NCBI RefSeq assembly: GCF_000955975.1
Contig: NZ_JYJF01000009.1
Span: forward strand, 43,026 to 107,025
Reading direction: 5' to 3'
From: Saccharothrix sp. ST-888
GTDB taxonomy: Bacteria > Actinomycetota > Actinomycetes > Streptomycetales > Streptomycetaceae
DNA length: 64,000 nucleotides
Numbering within the stretch: the first letter of the stretch is position 1; each line of letters opens with the position of its first letter. The position numbers were made by a program, and so were the translations under genes. Positions 1-8,083 of this stretch are shown here, piece after piece. The notes beneath the pieces were generated by a model. The model was not told where the DNA came from. It did not search any database and saw only the letters and a program-made list of their open reading frames with translations.

Positions 1-1
1 C

Positions 2-1507
2 GTCCTCGCCACTACGGTTAACCTGCGGAGCCGCCTGATCCGAGGCGCGGGCGAGCTGAGCGCGCGTGACCTGCGCGCCCGGCGCGACGGTGCCCTGCTC
101 GCCCGGCTGACCACCGACGTGGAGTCGGTGGCCGGGCTGCCCGCCCAGGTGATCGCGCCGGTGGCCGGCTGCGGGGTGACCGCCGTGCTGGTGGTGGCGC
201 TGCTGGTGCGGGCGAGCCCGCTGCTCGGCGCGGCCGAGCTCGGCGTGTTCGCGGTCGGCGCCTGGTGGACGGTCCGTACCGGCCGCCGGGCCCGGCGGCA
301 CCTCGCGGTCGGCGCCGCCGCGCGGGCCTGCGCACGGACGGAGCTGCTCGCGGCCCGGGCCGCCTTCGACGAACTGCGCTGGCTGGACGCGGTGCCGCAG
401 GCCCGGAACGCCGTGGCGGCGGCGCTGGAGCGGGCGGAGGCGGCCGACGCCGCTGCGGCGGCGGAGCAGCGACGGGGGCGGCTGGGCCTGCGGCTGCTCG
501 CCGCCCTCGGTCAGGGGCTTGCCCCGCTGCTCGCGCTGCAGCCGGGTGGCTGGTCGCAGCCGGTGCCCGACGCCGTCGGTGAGGTGCTGCTGCTCGCGGC
601 GGTGTGGGAGCTGCTGGAGCGCCTGCCGCAGCTGCACCAGGAGCTGGCCGCGGCCCAGGACGCCGCCGCGCGGCTCGGCCCGCTCGCCGGGGACGGGGGC
701 ACGCCCGCGCCGGCGCGGCGGGATCGGGCGTCGGAGGGGGCGGGCCTGGCGGACGGGTCGGAGCGAAGCGGGTCGGCGTGCGTGGTGGTGGAGTCGGCTG
801 GTTGGTGGTCGGGTGCGGGGGAGGCCGGGGCAGACCCGGTCGGTGGGCGGCGGTCCCGGGCGGGCTGTGGTGGTCCTGAGCTGAGCGTGGTAGGCGTGCG
901 AGGGGTCGGCGGGCGGGTGCTCTCGTTCACCCTTCGTGCGCCCGGGCTGGCCGTGGTCACCGGCCCGAACGGCAGCGGGAAGTCCACCCTGCTCGCCCAG
1001 CTGGCCGGCCGGGTGCCGGCGGGCTCCGGAGCGGTACGGCTGGGCGCGGCCCCCGTCGCGGAACTGCCCGCCGACGCCGTCGCCGAGGTGCTCACCCTGG
1101 TCGAGGCCGACGACTGGCTCGCCGACACGACCGTCTCGGCCAACCTGTGCCTGGCCGCCCCGCTCGCGACCTCGGCGCAGGTACGGGCGGCCCTGGCCGT
1201 AGTTGGGCTCGGTGCCCTGCCGTTGGACGCCCCGGTCGGCCCGGGCGGCCGCGCGCTGTCCCAGGGGCAGCGCCGTCGGCTCGCCGTCGCCCGCGCCGTC
1301 CTGCGCCGCCCGCGCATCCTGCTGCTGGACGAACCCACCGCCGGGCTGGACCAGCTGACCGCCGAGGCGCTGCTGCGCGAGCTGCGCCGGGCGCTGCCGG
1401 ACACGGCGCTGGTCCTGGCCCTGCAGGACCAGGACCTCGCACTGCTCCCGTGGCGTCCGGACGTCACCGTCGAGCTCAGCAGCCTGACGTCGGCTCAGCT
1501 CACCTGA
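2..1507 (+). CDS. CydC-like ABC exporter, permease/ATPase (5' truncated by window)
   Basis: The reading frame is open from base 2, so the gene begins outside the window. What is visible is the end of an ABC transmembrane domain (RDGALLARLTTDVESV, then hydrophobic helices) joined to a nucleotide-binding domain. The Walker A GPNGSGKST is near visible residue 321, followed by the signature LSQGQRRRLAVARA and the Walker B RILLLDEPTAGLD. This arrangement fits the CydC half of the thiol/glutathione exporter needed for cytochrome bd assembly, which in streptomycetes is often a fused CydDC protein. A low-complexity Gly/Ser/Arg-rich linker separates the two domains. The position of the usual H-loop histidine after Walker B reads LALQDQDLA, so glutamine replaces histidine. 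The exact substrate is inferred from family resemblance only. Confidence 0.75.
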   Translation, partial: VLATTVNLRSRLIRGAGELSARDLRARRDGALLARLTTDVESVAGLPAQVIAPVAGCGVTAVLVVALLVRASPLLGAAELGVFAVGAWWTVRTGRRARRHLAVGAAARACARTELLAARAAFDELRWLDAVPQARNAVAAALERAEAADAAAAAEQRRGRLGLRLLAALGQGLAPLLALQPGGWSQPVPDAVGEVLLLAAVWELLERLPQLHQELAAAQDAAARLGPLAGDGGTPAPARRDRASEGAGLADGSERSGSACVVVESAGWWSGAGEAGADPVGGRRSRAGCGGPELSVVGVRGVGGRVLSFTLRAPGLAVVTGPNGSGKSTLLAQLAGRVPAGSGAVRLGAAPVAELPADAVAEVLTLVEADDWLADTTVSANLCLAAPLATSAQVRAALAVVGLGALPLDAPVGPGGRALSQGQRRRLAVARAVLRRPRILLLDEPTAGLDQLTAEALLRELRRALPDTALVLALQDQDLALLPWRPDVTVELSSLTSAQLT

Positions 1508-1514
1508 TGCCGGC

Positions 1515-2468
1515 TCAGCCGGACTGCGCCGCCGGGGGGTTGCCGCGTGGTGTGAGGGTGGTGTGCGGCAGGACGGGGGCCGGGAGGCGGTCGCCGGGGT
1601 AGCCGGTGACGCTGCCGAAGCGGTCGGCGGCGCTCTGCCAGGCCTCGCGGGCCTCGACGATCTCCTGGTGGTCGCGGCCGATGAAGTTCCACCACATCAC
1701 GATCCGCTCCTCGAACGGGGTGCCGCCGAGCAGGATCAGCCGGGCCGGGGTGGGGCCGGTGTTGGCGATGGTCAGTGTGGTGGGGCCGGGGGCGAGGTAG
1801 CCGAGTTCGGCCGGCTTCAGCGGGGTGCCCGCCATGGTGACCTCTCCCTGGTCCACCAGCAGACCGTGCTCGAAGGCGGGGTCGACCGAGAGGGTGGTGC
1901 TCGCGCCCGGGCGGAGGGTGAGTTCGGCGCCGAGCAGCGGCGTGAAGGTGGGGACGGGGGAGGTGTCGCCCGCGAGGGTGCCGAGGAAGACCCGCGCCTC
2001 GCCGCCGTCCAGTGCGACGGGCGAGGGGACGTGGTGTCGGAAGTCGCGAGAGGTGTGCCGGTGCTCCTCCGGCAGGGCCACCCAGAGCTGGACGCCGTGC
2101 AGCACGGTGGTCCCGGGGGTGGACACCTCCGAGTGGCAGATGCCGTACCCGCTGGTCATCAGGTTCACCTCGCCCGGCCGGACGAAGGCGTGCACGCCGA
2201 GGCTGTCGCGGTGCTCGATCTCGCCGCTGAACAGCCAGCTCACCGTCTGCAGCCCGATGTGCGGGTGCGGGGCGACGTCCATCCCGCCGGTGGCGGCGAC
2301 GTCGTCCGGGCCGTAGTGGTCGACGAAGCACCACGCGCCGATCAGCGTCCGGGCCCGCTGCGGCAGGGTGCGCCGGACGGTCATCGCGCGCGGGCCGCCG
2401 AGCGGGACGTCCCGGGCGGAGAGGAGCTCCACCTGCGGGTCGACGGGGTGGGTCTCGATGGTGCTCAT
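1515..2468 (-). CDS. Pirin family protein
   Basis: This 317-aa bicupin protein has the pirin layout. The N-terminal cupin carries the metal ligands HPHIG (H68, H70) and H112/E114 in the YGICHSEVS stretch. The C-terminal cupin ends with the conserved segment ERIVMWWNFIGRDHQEI. Pirins bind iron, and some have quercetin 2,3-dioxygenase activity or act as redox-sensing cofactors; the substrate here cannot be read from sequence. The ATG at 2466-2468 has a GGGAG about 12 nt upstream. The gene is divergent from the AhpD-like gene starting at 2580, and the intergenic space contains two inverted repeats. Co-regulation in an oxidative or quinone stress response is therefore likely, but this is inferred. 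Confidence 0.88.
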   Translation of the reverse strand: MSTIETHPVDPQVELLSARDVPLGGPRAMTVRRTLPQRARTLIGAWCFVDHYGPDDVAATGGMDVAPHPHIGLQTVSWLFSGEIEHRDSLGVHAFVRPGEVNLMTSGYGICHSEVSTPGTTVLHGVQLWVALPEEHRHTSRDFRHHVPSPVALDGGEARVFLGTLAGDTSPVPTFTPLLGAELTLRPGASTTLSVDPAFEHGLLVDQGEVTMAGTPLKPAELGYLAPGPTTLTIANTGPTPARLILLGGTPFEERIVMWWNFIGRDHQEIVEAREAWQSAADRFGSVTGYPGDRLPAPVLPHTTLTPRGNPPAAQSG

Positions 2469-2490
2469 GGTGGTGCACGCTCCCGCTCTG

Positions 2491-2529
2491 CCACTTGGCC
2501 ACTTGCCAAGGTGGTTTTAGTTTCAACTA
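2491..2529. promoter_or_regulatory. Divergent promoter region with two inverted repeats
   Basis: Between the pirin gene and the AhpD-like gene there are two inverted repeats. At 2491-2514 the arms CTTGGC and GCCAAG are separated by 5 nt and extended by CCA/TGG. At 2518-2529 is TAGTTTCAACTA (5-bp arms, 2-nt spacer). The second is AT-rich in an otherwise very GC-rich region and resembles operators of MarR-type regulators, which often flank such gene pairs. No MarR gene is visible nearby. The binding factor is unknown. Confidence 0.5.
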
Positions 2530-2579
2530 TCATGGCACGGCGAAGTGACGGGCGAAAGCGATGGGCCGGAGGATTCCAG

Positions 2580-3071
2580 GTGAGCGCAGTGACCAGCGAG
2601 TCGGCAGAGGCCTCGGCGCACCGGCGGGTGTACGTCGACAAGCAGAGCCCCCAGGCCTACCGCGCGCTGCTCGCGACCGCCGAGACGGTCCGCGCGGTCG
2701 CGGCGGAGGCCGGACTGGACCGCAGGCTGGTGGAGCTGGTCAACCTGCGCGTCTCCCAGCTCAACGGCTGCGCCTACTGCCTTGACGCGCACACCAGGGC
2801 CGCCCTCAAGGCCGGTGACACCGCGCAGCGCCTGGGCGTGCTCGCGGCCTGGCGTGACACCGAGCTGTTCACCCCGCAGGAGCGCGCTGCCCTCGCCTTG
2901 GCGGAGGCGACCACCACCCCGGCCGACGCCACCGCGCAGGACAGCGCCTACGCCGTCGCCCGCGAGGCCCTGACGGACGACCAGATCTCGGCGGTGGTCT
3001 GGGTGGCGGTCACCATCAACGCCTTCAATCGGGTGTCCATTCTGAGCAAGCACCCGGTGCGGCCGGCCTAG
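2580..3071 (+). CDS. Carboxymuconolactone decarboxylase / AhpD-like alkylhydroperoxidase
   Basis: This is a 163-aa CMD-family protein. The AhpD signature is present as CAYCLDAH (C64, C67, H71) with E52 upstream, the residues that form the redox-active peroxidase site in AhpD. Such proteins reduce peroxides with thiol donors; CMD proper uses a related fold for lactone decarboxylation, but the CxxC points to the peroxidase branch. I chose the GTG at 2580 because GGAGG lies about 8 nt upstream. An in-frame ATG at 2532 would add 16 residues but has no ribosome site and overlaps the putative operator. It is divergent from the pirin gene, which suggests a joint oxidative stress unit. Confidence 0.85.
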   Translation: MSAVTSESAEASAHRRVYVDKQSPQAYRALLATAETVRAVAAEAGLDRRLVELVNLRVSQLNGCAYCLDAHTRAALKAGDTAQRLGVLAAWRDTELFTPQERAALALAEATTTPADATAQDSAYAVAREALTDDQISAVVWVAVTINAFNRVSILSKHPVRPA

Positions 3072-3373
3072 AGATCGTCTTCAAGGGGTCAGACATCGTG
3101 CAGGGCGCGCTGTTCCTCGAGGCTGCCCCAGTCCTGCGGCACCTGCTGCCGGGCCGGCTGAGCCTGGTCTTCCTGGTCCTGGCGGTGGTCCCTCGGGGTG
3201 GGGATCATCCTGGTCGGCCTGGTGCACAGTTCCCCGGCGGCGGACCGGGCCGTCCGGTGACCTCGGTCCCGCCCCAACCCGGTGCGCGCTGCCCGCTCCA
3301 TCCGGACAGCTGCCGAGGCCGTCAGCTGATCGGCAGTCCCGGTCGGCCGGGGCCACTCATCGCTGATCCGTTC

Positions 3374-3416
3374 GCGCATTCCGCAGGGCAGCGCGGTGCT
3401 GACCTGCGGAATGCGC
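3374..3416. repeat. 14-bp perfect inverted repeat resembling the island arm hairpin
   Basis: Between the convergent AhpD-like gene and the first hydrolase, two perfect 14-nt arms (3374-3387 and 3403-3416) enclose a 15-nt loop. The stretch TTCCGCAGG...CTGACCTGCGGAA closely matches the hairpin made by arms F1/R1 of the glnA-linked repeats (for example at 20180-20217). It may act as a bidirectional terminator here. It may also be a solo copy of the island's arm sequence, in which case the array's history extends left of 10.6 kb. The rest of the 3072-3484 gap shows no gene. Confidence 0.6.
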
Positions 3417-3484
3417 GGCAGCGGACGCCCCGCAACTCGATGGCCCGGGGAAGCCGAGGAGGGAATGGCCCGGCCCTGGCGGTG

Positions 3485-4333
3485 TCAGCTGACCGCCCTG
3501 GCGGCGTCGTCGATGAGGTCGGCGACGACCCTGGGGTGGCTGAGCATCACGACGTGGGAGGAGGTCGGCACTTCGACGACCTTGCGTGCGTTGGCGCGGC
3601 TGTACATCCAGCGCTCGCACGCCGGCGGGACCGCCTTGTCCCGGCCGGCGACCAGGCCCCAGGTCGGAATCGTCTTCCAGGCCGCGGCCGTCGTCGGGAA
3701 GGTGAACGAGTCGGCGTCGAAAGGCCGTTGCGTGGCCTGGAGGATCTGGAAGTCGGCGGTGGAGAGGTCGGCGGCGAAGGCCGCCTGGCCGTTCTTGCCC
3801 AGGTAGAGGTCGGTCCCGGTGGTGCCGTCGGCCTTGGTGTACGGCAGCGGCACGCTCACCGGGCCGACCTCGCTGCCGGGGAACTTGGTGATGAGCTCGC
3901 CCTGCGTCTCGCCCACGTCGGGCACGAACGCGGCGACGTACACCAGGGCCTTGACGTTCGCCTTCCCGGCGGCGGCGTTGGTGATGACCGTTCCGCCCAT
4001 GGAGTGGGCGACCAGCACCACCGGTCCGGCGATGCTGTCCAGCAGGCTGGCGATGTAGGGGGCGTCGGTCGGGATGCCGCGCAGCGGATTGGACCCGCAG
4101 ATCGTGGTGTAGCCCTTGCACTGCAGCTCGCCGATGGTGGCGTTCCAGCAGGACGAGTCGGCGTAGCCGCCGTGCACCAGGACGACGGTGGGCTTCACTC
4201 TCGGGTTCCTCTCGCCGGTACCGCTCGGGGCCGCGGCGGCGGCCGTTCCTCCGACACCTGCCGCGAGCGCGGCCGACCCGGCCAGCACCGCTCCCGCGGC
4301 CAGCACCTTGCGGCGGGTAACTTCCGTACTCAT
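3485..4333 (-). CDS. Secreted alpha/beta hydrolase with Tat-type signal
   Basis: This 282-aa alpha/beta hydrolase is probably exported. The N-terminus TRRKVLAAGAVLAGSAALAA carries a twin arginine (R7, R8), a hydrophobic core and an Ala-rich cleavage region, typical of a Tat signal peptide. The catalytic set is visible: nucleophile S111 in AHSMGG, the aspartate in AGRDKAVPP and the histidine in SSHVVML. HGG near residue 54 is the oxyanion motif. The fold resembles plant SABP2/hydroxynitrile-lyase-type esterases, so a small ester is the likely substrate. The ATG at 4333 is preferred over 4345 because GAGGAG sits 5 nt upstream. It is a paralogue of the next gene (4378-5064) and lies in the same direction 44 nt after it. 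Confidence 0.85.
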   Translation of the reverse strand: MSTEVTRRKVLAAGAVLAGSAALAAGVGGTAAAAAPSGTGERNPRVKPTVVLVHGGYADSSCWNATIGELQCKGYTTICGSNPLRGIPTDAPYIASLLDSIAGPVVLVAHSMGGTVITNAAAGKANVKALVYVAAFVPDVGETQGELITKFPGSEVGPVSVPLPYTKADGTTGTDLYLGKNGQAAFAADLSTADFQILQATQRPFDADSFTFPTTAAAWKTIPTWGLVAGRDKAVPPACERWMYSRANARKVVEVPTSSHVVMLSHPRVVADLIDDAARAVS

Positions 4334-4377
4334 GGGGCTCCTCATGGCTTGAGACCGGGGAGACCGCCGGGCTGGGG

Positions 4378-5064
4378 TCAGCCGCGCGCGGCCTGCTTGA
4401 TCAGATCGGCGGTGGCGGCGACCTGGGAGAGGTACACCGAGTGGCTGCCGGGTGCCTCGACGGTGGTGGCACCGATCCGCTCGGCCATCGCGCGCTGGGC
4501 CGGCGGCGGGATCATGCGGTCGTCGGCGGCGACGAGGTACCAGGACGGCTTGAAGCGCCAGGCCGGCTGCGACACCGCGCCGTTGAGGGCGTCCAGGCCC
4601 CAGGGGACCTGGGAGTCGGCCATGAACCGGGCCTGTGCCGTCGGCAGGTCGCCGGCGAAGGACTCGGGGAACTTGTCCCGGTCCAGGAACAGGAAGCCGT
4701 CGACCGGCGGCAGGATCGGCGGCACCGGCGCACCCGGCGGCGGGTCGGCGATCAGGGTGGCCACCGACTCGCCCTTGTCAGGGGCGAAAGCGGCGATGTA
4801 GACCAGCGCCTTGACCTTCTCGTGGGTGCCGGCCTCGGTGATGACCGCGCCGCCGTAGGAGTGGCCGACCAGGGTGACCGGACCGGGCATACCCTCGATC
4901 ACCTGGTGGGTGGTGGCCACGTCGCCTTCCAGGGAGAAGGTGGGATTCTGCACGACGGCCACGTTGTAGCTGTCGGCCTTCAGCGCGTCGTAGACACCTT
5001 GCCACCCGGAGCCGTCCACGAAGCCTCCGTGGACGAGTACGACACTGTCGCGTGCCTGGTCCAT
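4378..5064 (-). CDS. Alpha/beta hydrolase (cytoplasmic paralogue)
   Basis: A 228-aa alpha/beta hydrolase with HGG at residue 12, nucleophile S69 in GHSYGG, the acid in VAADDRMIPP and the histidine in GSHSVYL. It aligns motif by motif with the Tat-exported neighbour downstream but lacks a signal peptide, so the pair looks like a duplication with one exported and one cytosolic member. The ATG at 5064 is chosen because GGAGG lies 4 nt upstream; the upstream ATG at 5079 has none. It is the first gene of a two-gene unit divergent from a large LuxR-type regulator at 5273, whose product is a natural candidate to control it. Substrate unknown. Confidence 0.85.
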   Translation of the reverse strand: MDQARDSVVLVHGGFVDGSGWQGVYDALKADSYNVAVVQNPTFSLEGDVATTHQVIEGMPGPVTLVGHSYGGAVITEAGTHEKVKALVYIAAFAPDKGESVATLIADPPPGAPVPPILPPVDGFLFLDRDKFPESFAGDLPTAQARFMADSQVPWGLDALNGAVSQPAWRFKPSWYLVAADDRMIPPPAQRAMAERIGATTVEAPGSHSVYLSQVAATADLIKQAARG

Positions 5065-5140
5065 CTCTCCTCCAGTCATGTGCGGGGCCGGATGCCCGGC
5101 CTGCCAGTGACGGTAGGAGCGCCGACGGAAGGCCCGCTCC

Positions 5141-5152
5141 CGTCATATGACG
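5141..5152. promoter_or_regulatory. Perfect 12-bp palindrome in divergent promoter region
   Basis: CGTCATATGACG is a perfect palindrome in the 208-bp space between the divergent hydrolase unit and the LuxR-type regulator gene. It sits about 77 nt upstream of the hydrolase start and 121 nt upstream of the regulator start. Position and symmetry suggest an operator. Which protein binds is not known; the adjacent LuxR-type regulator is an obvious candidate. Confidence 0.45.
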
Positions 5153-5272
5153 TAGTGGCACCTCGCGGTCGGCCCGAACCAGCACTTTTGCACGTCGTTT
5201 TGCCTGGCTCGCGGACTCGCCCGGCGACTTCAATGAGGGCATCTCGAACGCCTGAGTCGGAGGCACGGCAGC

Positions 5273-8056
5273 ATGCTCGACGAATCGCCCCCGGACACGA
5301 CACCGGACACCCCGCACGGGTCGCTGGTCGGCCGGTCCGAGGACCTGGCGCGGTTCGACGACTTCGTCGCCGGTATCCCGGACGCGGGTGGATCCGTGGT
5401 GCTCCTCGGCGAGCCCGGCGTGGGCAAGACGGCACTGCTGGGCGCTGCGGCCGCCAGGGCGACGGCCGGCGGGCTGCGGGTGCTGCAGGCCACCGGCGTC
5501 CAATACCGCGCCCAGGCCAGCTACTCGGCCCTGTTACAACTGCTGACGGCCACGCCCGAGCTCCGCGGCGCCGCGGCCGAGGTGCTTGTCCTGGCCACGG
5601 CGCTGGGCATCGAGCCGGGGATCGCCCCCGGCCCCGACGCGGTCGCCGAGGCCGTGGTCCTTCTGCTCAAGAACCTGTCCGACAGCCTGCCCGTCCTGCT
5701 GGTGCTCGATGACGTGCAGTGGCTGGACCGCTCCAGCGCCGCGGTCCTGGAACGTGTCGCCCGCCGACTCGCCGGGACCGGCGCAGGGCTGGTGTGCGCT
5801 GCGAGGCCGGGGGAAGAGAGCTACTTCGACCACAGCGGCCTGCCGGTCCACGAACTGCGCCCGCTGAGCCCGGCAGACTCCGAGGCACTCCTCACCCGCC
5901 GATTCCCGGCGCTGGCCGCGCGGGTCCGCCGCCGGCTGGTCGCCGACGCCGAGGGCAATGCGCTGGCGCTGCTGGAACTGCCCGCAGCCCTCACCGACCC
6001 GCAGCGCACTGCGGCCGCGCCGATGCCGCGGCGCATCCCGCTGACCCAGCGGCTGCAGGCGGCCTTCGCCGCCCGGATCAAGGCCTTGCCGGCCCCGACC
6101 CGGCACCTGCTGCTGGTCGCAGCGCTGGAAGGCAGCGGCAACATGCAGGTGGTGCGGCGCGCCGTGGTCGGCCGGTGCAGCCTGAAACACCTGGCGCCGG
6201 CCGAGCGTGTGCAACTGGTCCACGTCGACGACGCCACCGGCCGACTGGGCTTCCGGCACTCGCTCATCCGCTCGGCCGTGGTCGACCTGGCCGCCAGTGA
6301 TCAGCGACGTGGCGTGCACCGCGCGCTGGCCGAGGCGTGGATCGGAGTACCCGAGCAGCGGGCCTGGCACCTGGCGCAAGCCTCGATCGAACCCGATGCA
6401 GAGATCGCGGCCCTGCTGGAGGAGGCCGCCGAGGTCAGCGCTCATCGCGGCGACGGGCCGAACGCGGTGGGGGCCCTGGTCCGTGCGGCCGAACTGAGCC
6501 CGACCGGGGCGGAACGGGCCCGCCTGCTGGCCAAGGCGGCCTACGTCGGCGCCAACCTGACCGGGAGTCTGCGAGAGGTTCCCCGCCTGCTGGAGGACGC
6601 CCGCAGGGCCGACCCCGACGCCGACTCCCTGCCCGCGGCGATGGCCGCCTCGGTGTTCCTGCTCAACAGCTACGGCGACGTCGACACGGCCTTTCGGCTG
6701 CTCAGCGGGGCCATCACCCAGCAGCGGCAGTCGGCCCGGACCCCGGACGCGGCGGTGCCAGAGGCGCTCGCGGCGTTGCTCATGGTCTGTGTGTACGGAG
6801 GGCGTCCCGAACTGTGGGCGGATTTCGACGCGCTGGCGGCCGGACTCGACACGGTGCCGGACACCCTTCACTTCATGCGGACCGTCTTCGGGGACCCGGT
6901 GCGGGCCCGGCTGTCGGACTGGGAACGGCTCGACGCCGCAGCCGCGGCGCTGACCAGGGAGCGGGACCCGGGCCGGATCTTGAAGGTGGGTACCGCCTGC
7001 GCCTACGGCGACCGCCTGGGCCTGGTCGACGAGCCGCTGCGGCGCATGGCGGCCGGGGGCAGCGGGGGCGAGAACATCCTCCCGGCGATCCAGGCTCTGT
7101 CCCTGCTGAGCAGCCGTGCCTGGTTCTCCGGGCAGTGGCCGGAGGCGCGACGCCTGTGCCGGGAGGCGTTGGACCTGTGCGAGGAGTTCGACTATCCGCT
7201 GCGATCGTGGACGGCGAAGTTCACCCTCGGCTGCGTGTCCGCGGCCTGCGGCGACTTCGACGCCGCCCGCGTCTTCGCCGACCAGATGGACCAGTGGGCC
7301 GGCTCTCGTCGGGCCGAGGCGGTTCGCCGGTACGCCGCACAGGTCAGGGCCACGATCGCCTTGGCGCAGGGCGAATTCGAGCAGGCATACCGGCACTTGT
7401 GCGTCATCTCCGCGCCGGGAACGCTGGCCCCCTTCGTCGGGCAGGCCCTGTGGGTCTTCCTGGACGCCGCCGAGGCCGCGGTACGCACCGGGCGACACGA
7501 CCAGGCGCTGAAGCACGTGGCCGCCGCGCGGGCCGCAGGCCTGGACACGGTCTCGCCGCGGCTGAAGATGGTCATGCTCGCCGCGGCCGGCCTCGCCGCC
7601 TCGGACGACGGCGAAGCCGTGACGCGGTATCAGGAAGCGCTGACGGTCGGGGACTCTGAGCGCTGGCCGTTCGAACAAGCCCGGATCCGCCTCTACTGCG
7701 GTGAACGCCTGCGCCGTACCAGAGCCCCTGCCCAGGCCCGGAGCCACCTCACCGCCGCGATCGAGGCCTTCGGCTGGCTCGGCGCCGCACCCTGGGCCGA
7801 GCGCGCTGGCACGGAACTGCGTGCCTGCGGCGCCCCGGCCCACGGCGTCGGCGACCGCGGCCTTCTGACTCCTCAACAGTGGGAGATCGCGCGCCTCGCC
7901 GCCCAGGGACTGTCCAACAAGGAGATCGGCGCCAAGCTCTACCTTTCGCCCCGCACCGTCTCCACCCACCTCTACCAGGTCTTCCCCAAACTCGGCATCA
8001 CCAGCCGAGCCGCCCTCCGCGACGCACTGGGGCAGGTGGAACCTCCGGTGCGCTAG
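5273..8056 (+). CDS. LuxR-family transcriptional regulator with AAA ATPase (LAL type)
   Basis: This 927-aa protein has the layout of a large ATP-binding LuxR regulator. The N-terminal ATPase has Walker A GEPGVGKT near residue 45 and Walker B VLLVLDDVQWLD near residue 145. A long helical, TPR-like middle follows. The C-terminus is a LuxR-type HTH (LTPQQWEIARLAAQGLSNKE then RTVSTHLYQVFPKLG, about residues 863-920). LAL proteins act as ATP-dependent activators, often of catabolic genes or antibiotic clusters. It is divergent from the two hydrolases, so control of those genes is plausible. It ends 27 nt before the convergent NB-ARC regulator gene. Confidence 0.9.
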   Translation: MLDESPPDTTPDTPHGSLVGRSEDLARFDDFVAGIPDAGGSVVLLGEPGVGKTALLGAAAARATAGGLRVLQATGVQYRAQASYSALLQLLTATPELRGAAAEVLVLATALGIEPGIAPGPDAVAEAVVLLLKNLSDSLPVLLVLDDVQWLDRSSAAVLERVARRLAGTGAGLVCAARPGEESYFDHSGLPVHELRPLSPADSEALLTRRFPALAARVRRRLVADAEGNALALLELPAALTDPQRTAAAPMPRRIPLTQRLQAAFAARIKALPAPTRHLLLVAALEGSGNMQVVRRAVVGRCSLKHLAPAERVQLVHVDDATGRLGFRHSLIRSAVVDLAASDQRRGVHRALAEAWIGVPEQRAWHLAQASIEPDAEIAALLEEAAEVSAHRGDGPNAVGALVRAAELSPTGAERARLLAKAAYVGANLTGSLREVPRLLEDARRADPDADSLPAAMAASVFLLNSYGDVDTAFRLLSGAITQQRQSARTPDAAVPEALAALLMVCVYGGRPELWADFDALAAGLDTVPDTLHFMRTVFGDPVRARLSDWERLDAAAAALTRERDPGRILKVGTACAYGDRLGLVDEPLRRMAAGGSGGENILPAIQALSLLSSRAWFSGQWPEARRLCREALDLCEEFDYPLRSWTAKFTLGCVSAACGDFDAARVFADQMDQWAGSRRAEAVRRYAAQVRATIALAQGEFEQAYRHLCVISAPGTLAPFVGQALWVFLDAAEAAVRTGRHDQALKHVAAARAAGLDTVSPRLKMVMLAAAGLAASDDGEAVTRYQEALTVGDSERWPFEQARIRLYCGERLRRTRAPAQARSHLTAAIEAFGWLGAAPWAERAGTELRACGAPAHGVGDRGLLTPQQWEIARLAAQGLSNKEIGAKLYLSPRTVSTHLYQVFPKLGITSRAALRDALGQVEPPVR

Positions 8057-8083
8057 GTCCTCGTCGTGCTCATCACGGGTCGC

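Noticed and set aside
1495..2526. 343-aa minus-strand ORF overlapping the pirin gene in another frame
   Set aside because: It is out of frame with the clear pirin protein and is His/Arg/Pro-rich.
3098..4801. 567-aa plus-strand ORF opposite the hydrolases
   Set aside because: Antisense to hydrolases with complete catalytic triads and signal peptide; composition not protein-like.
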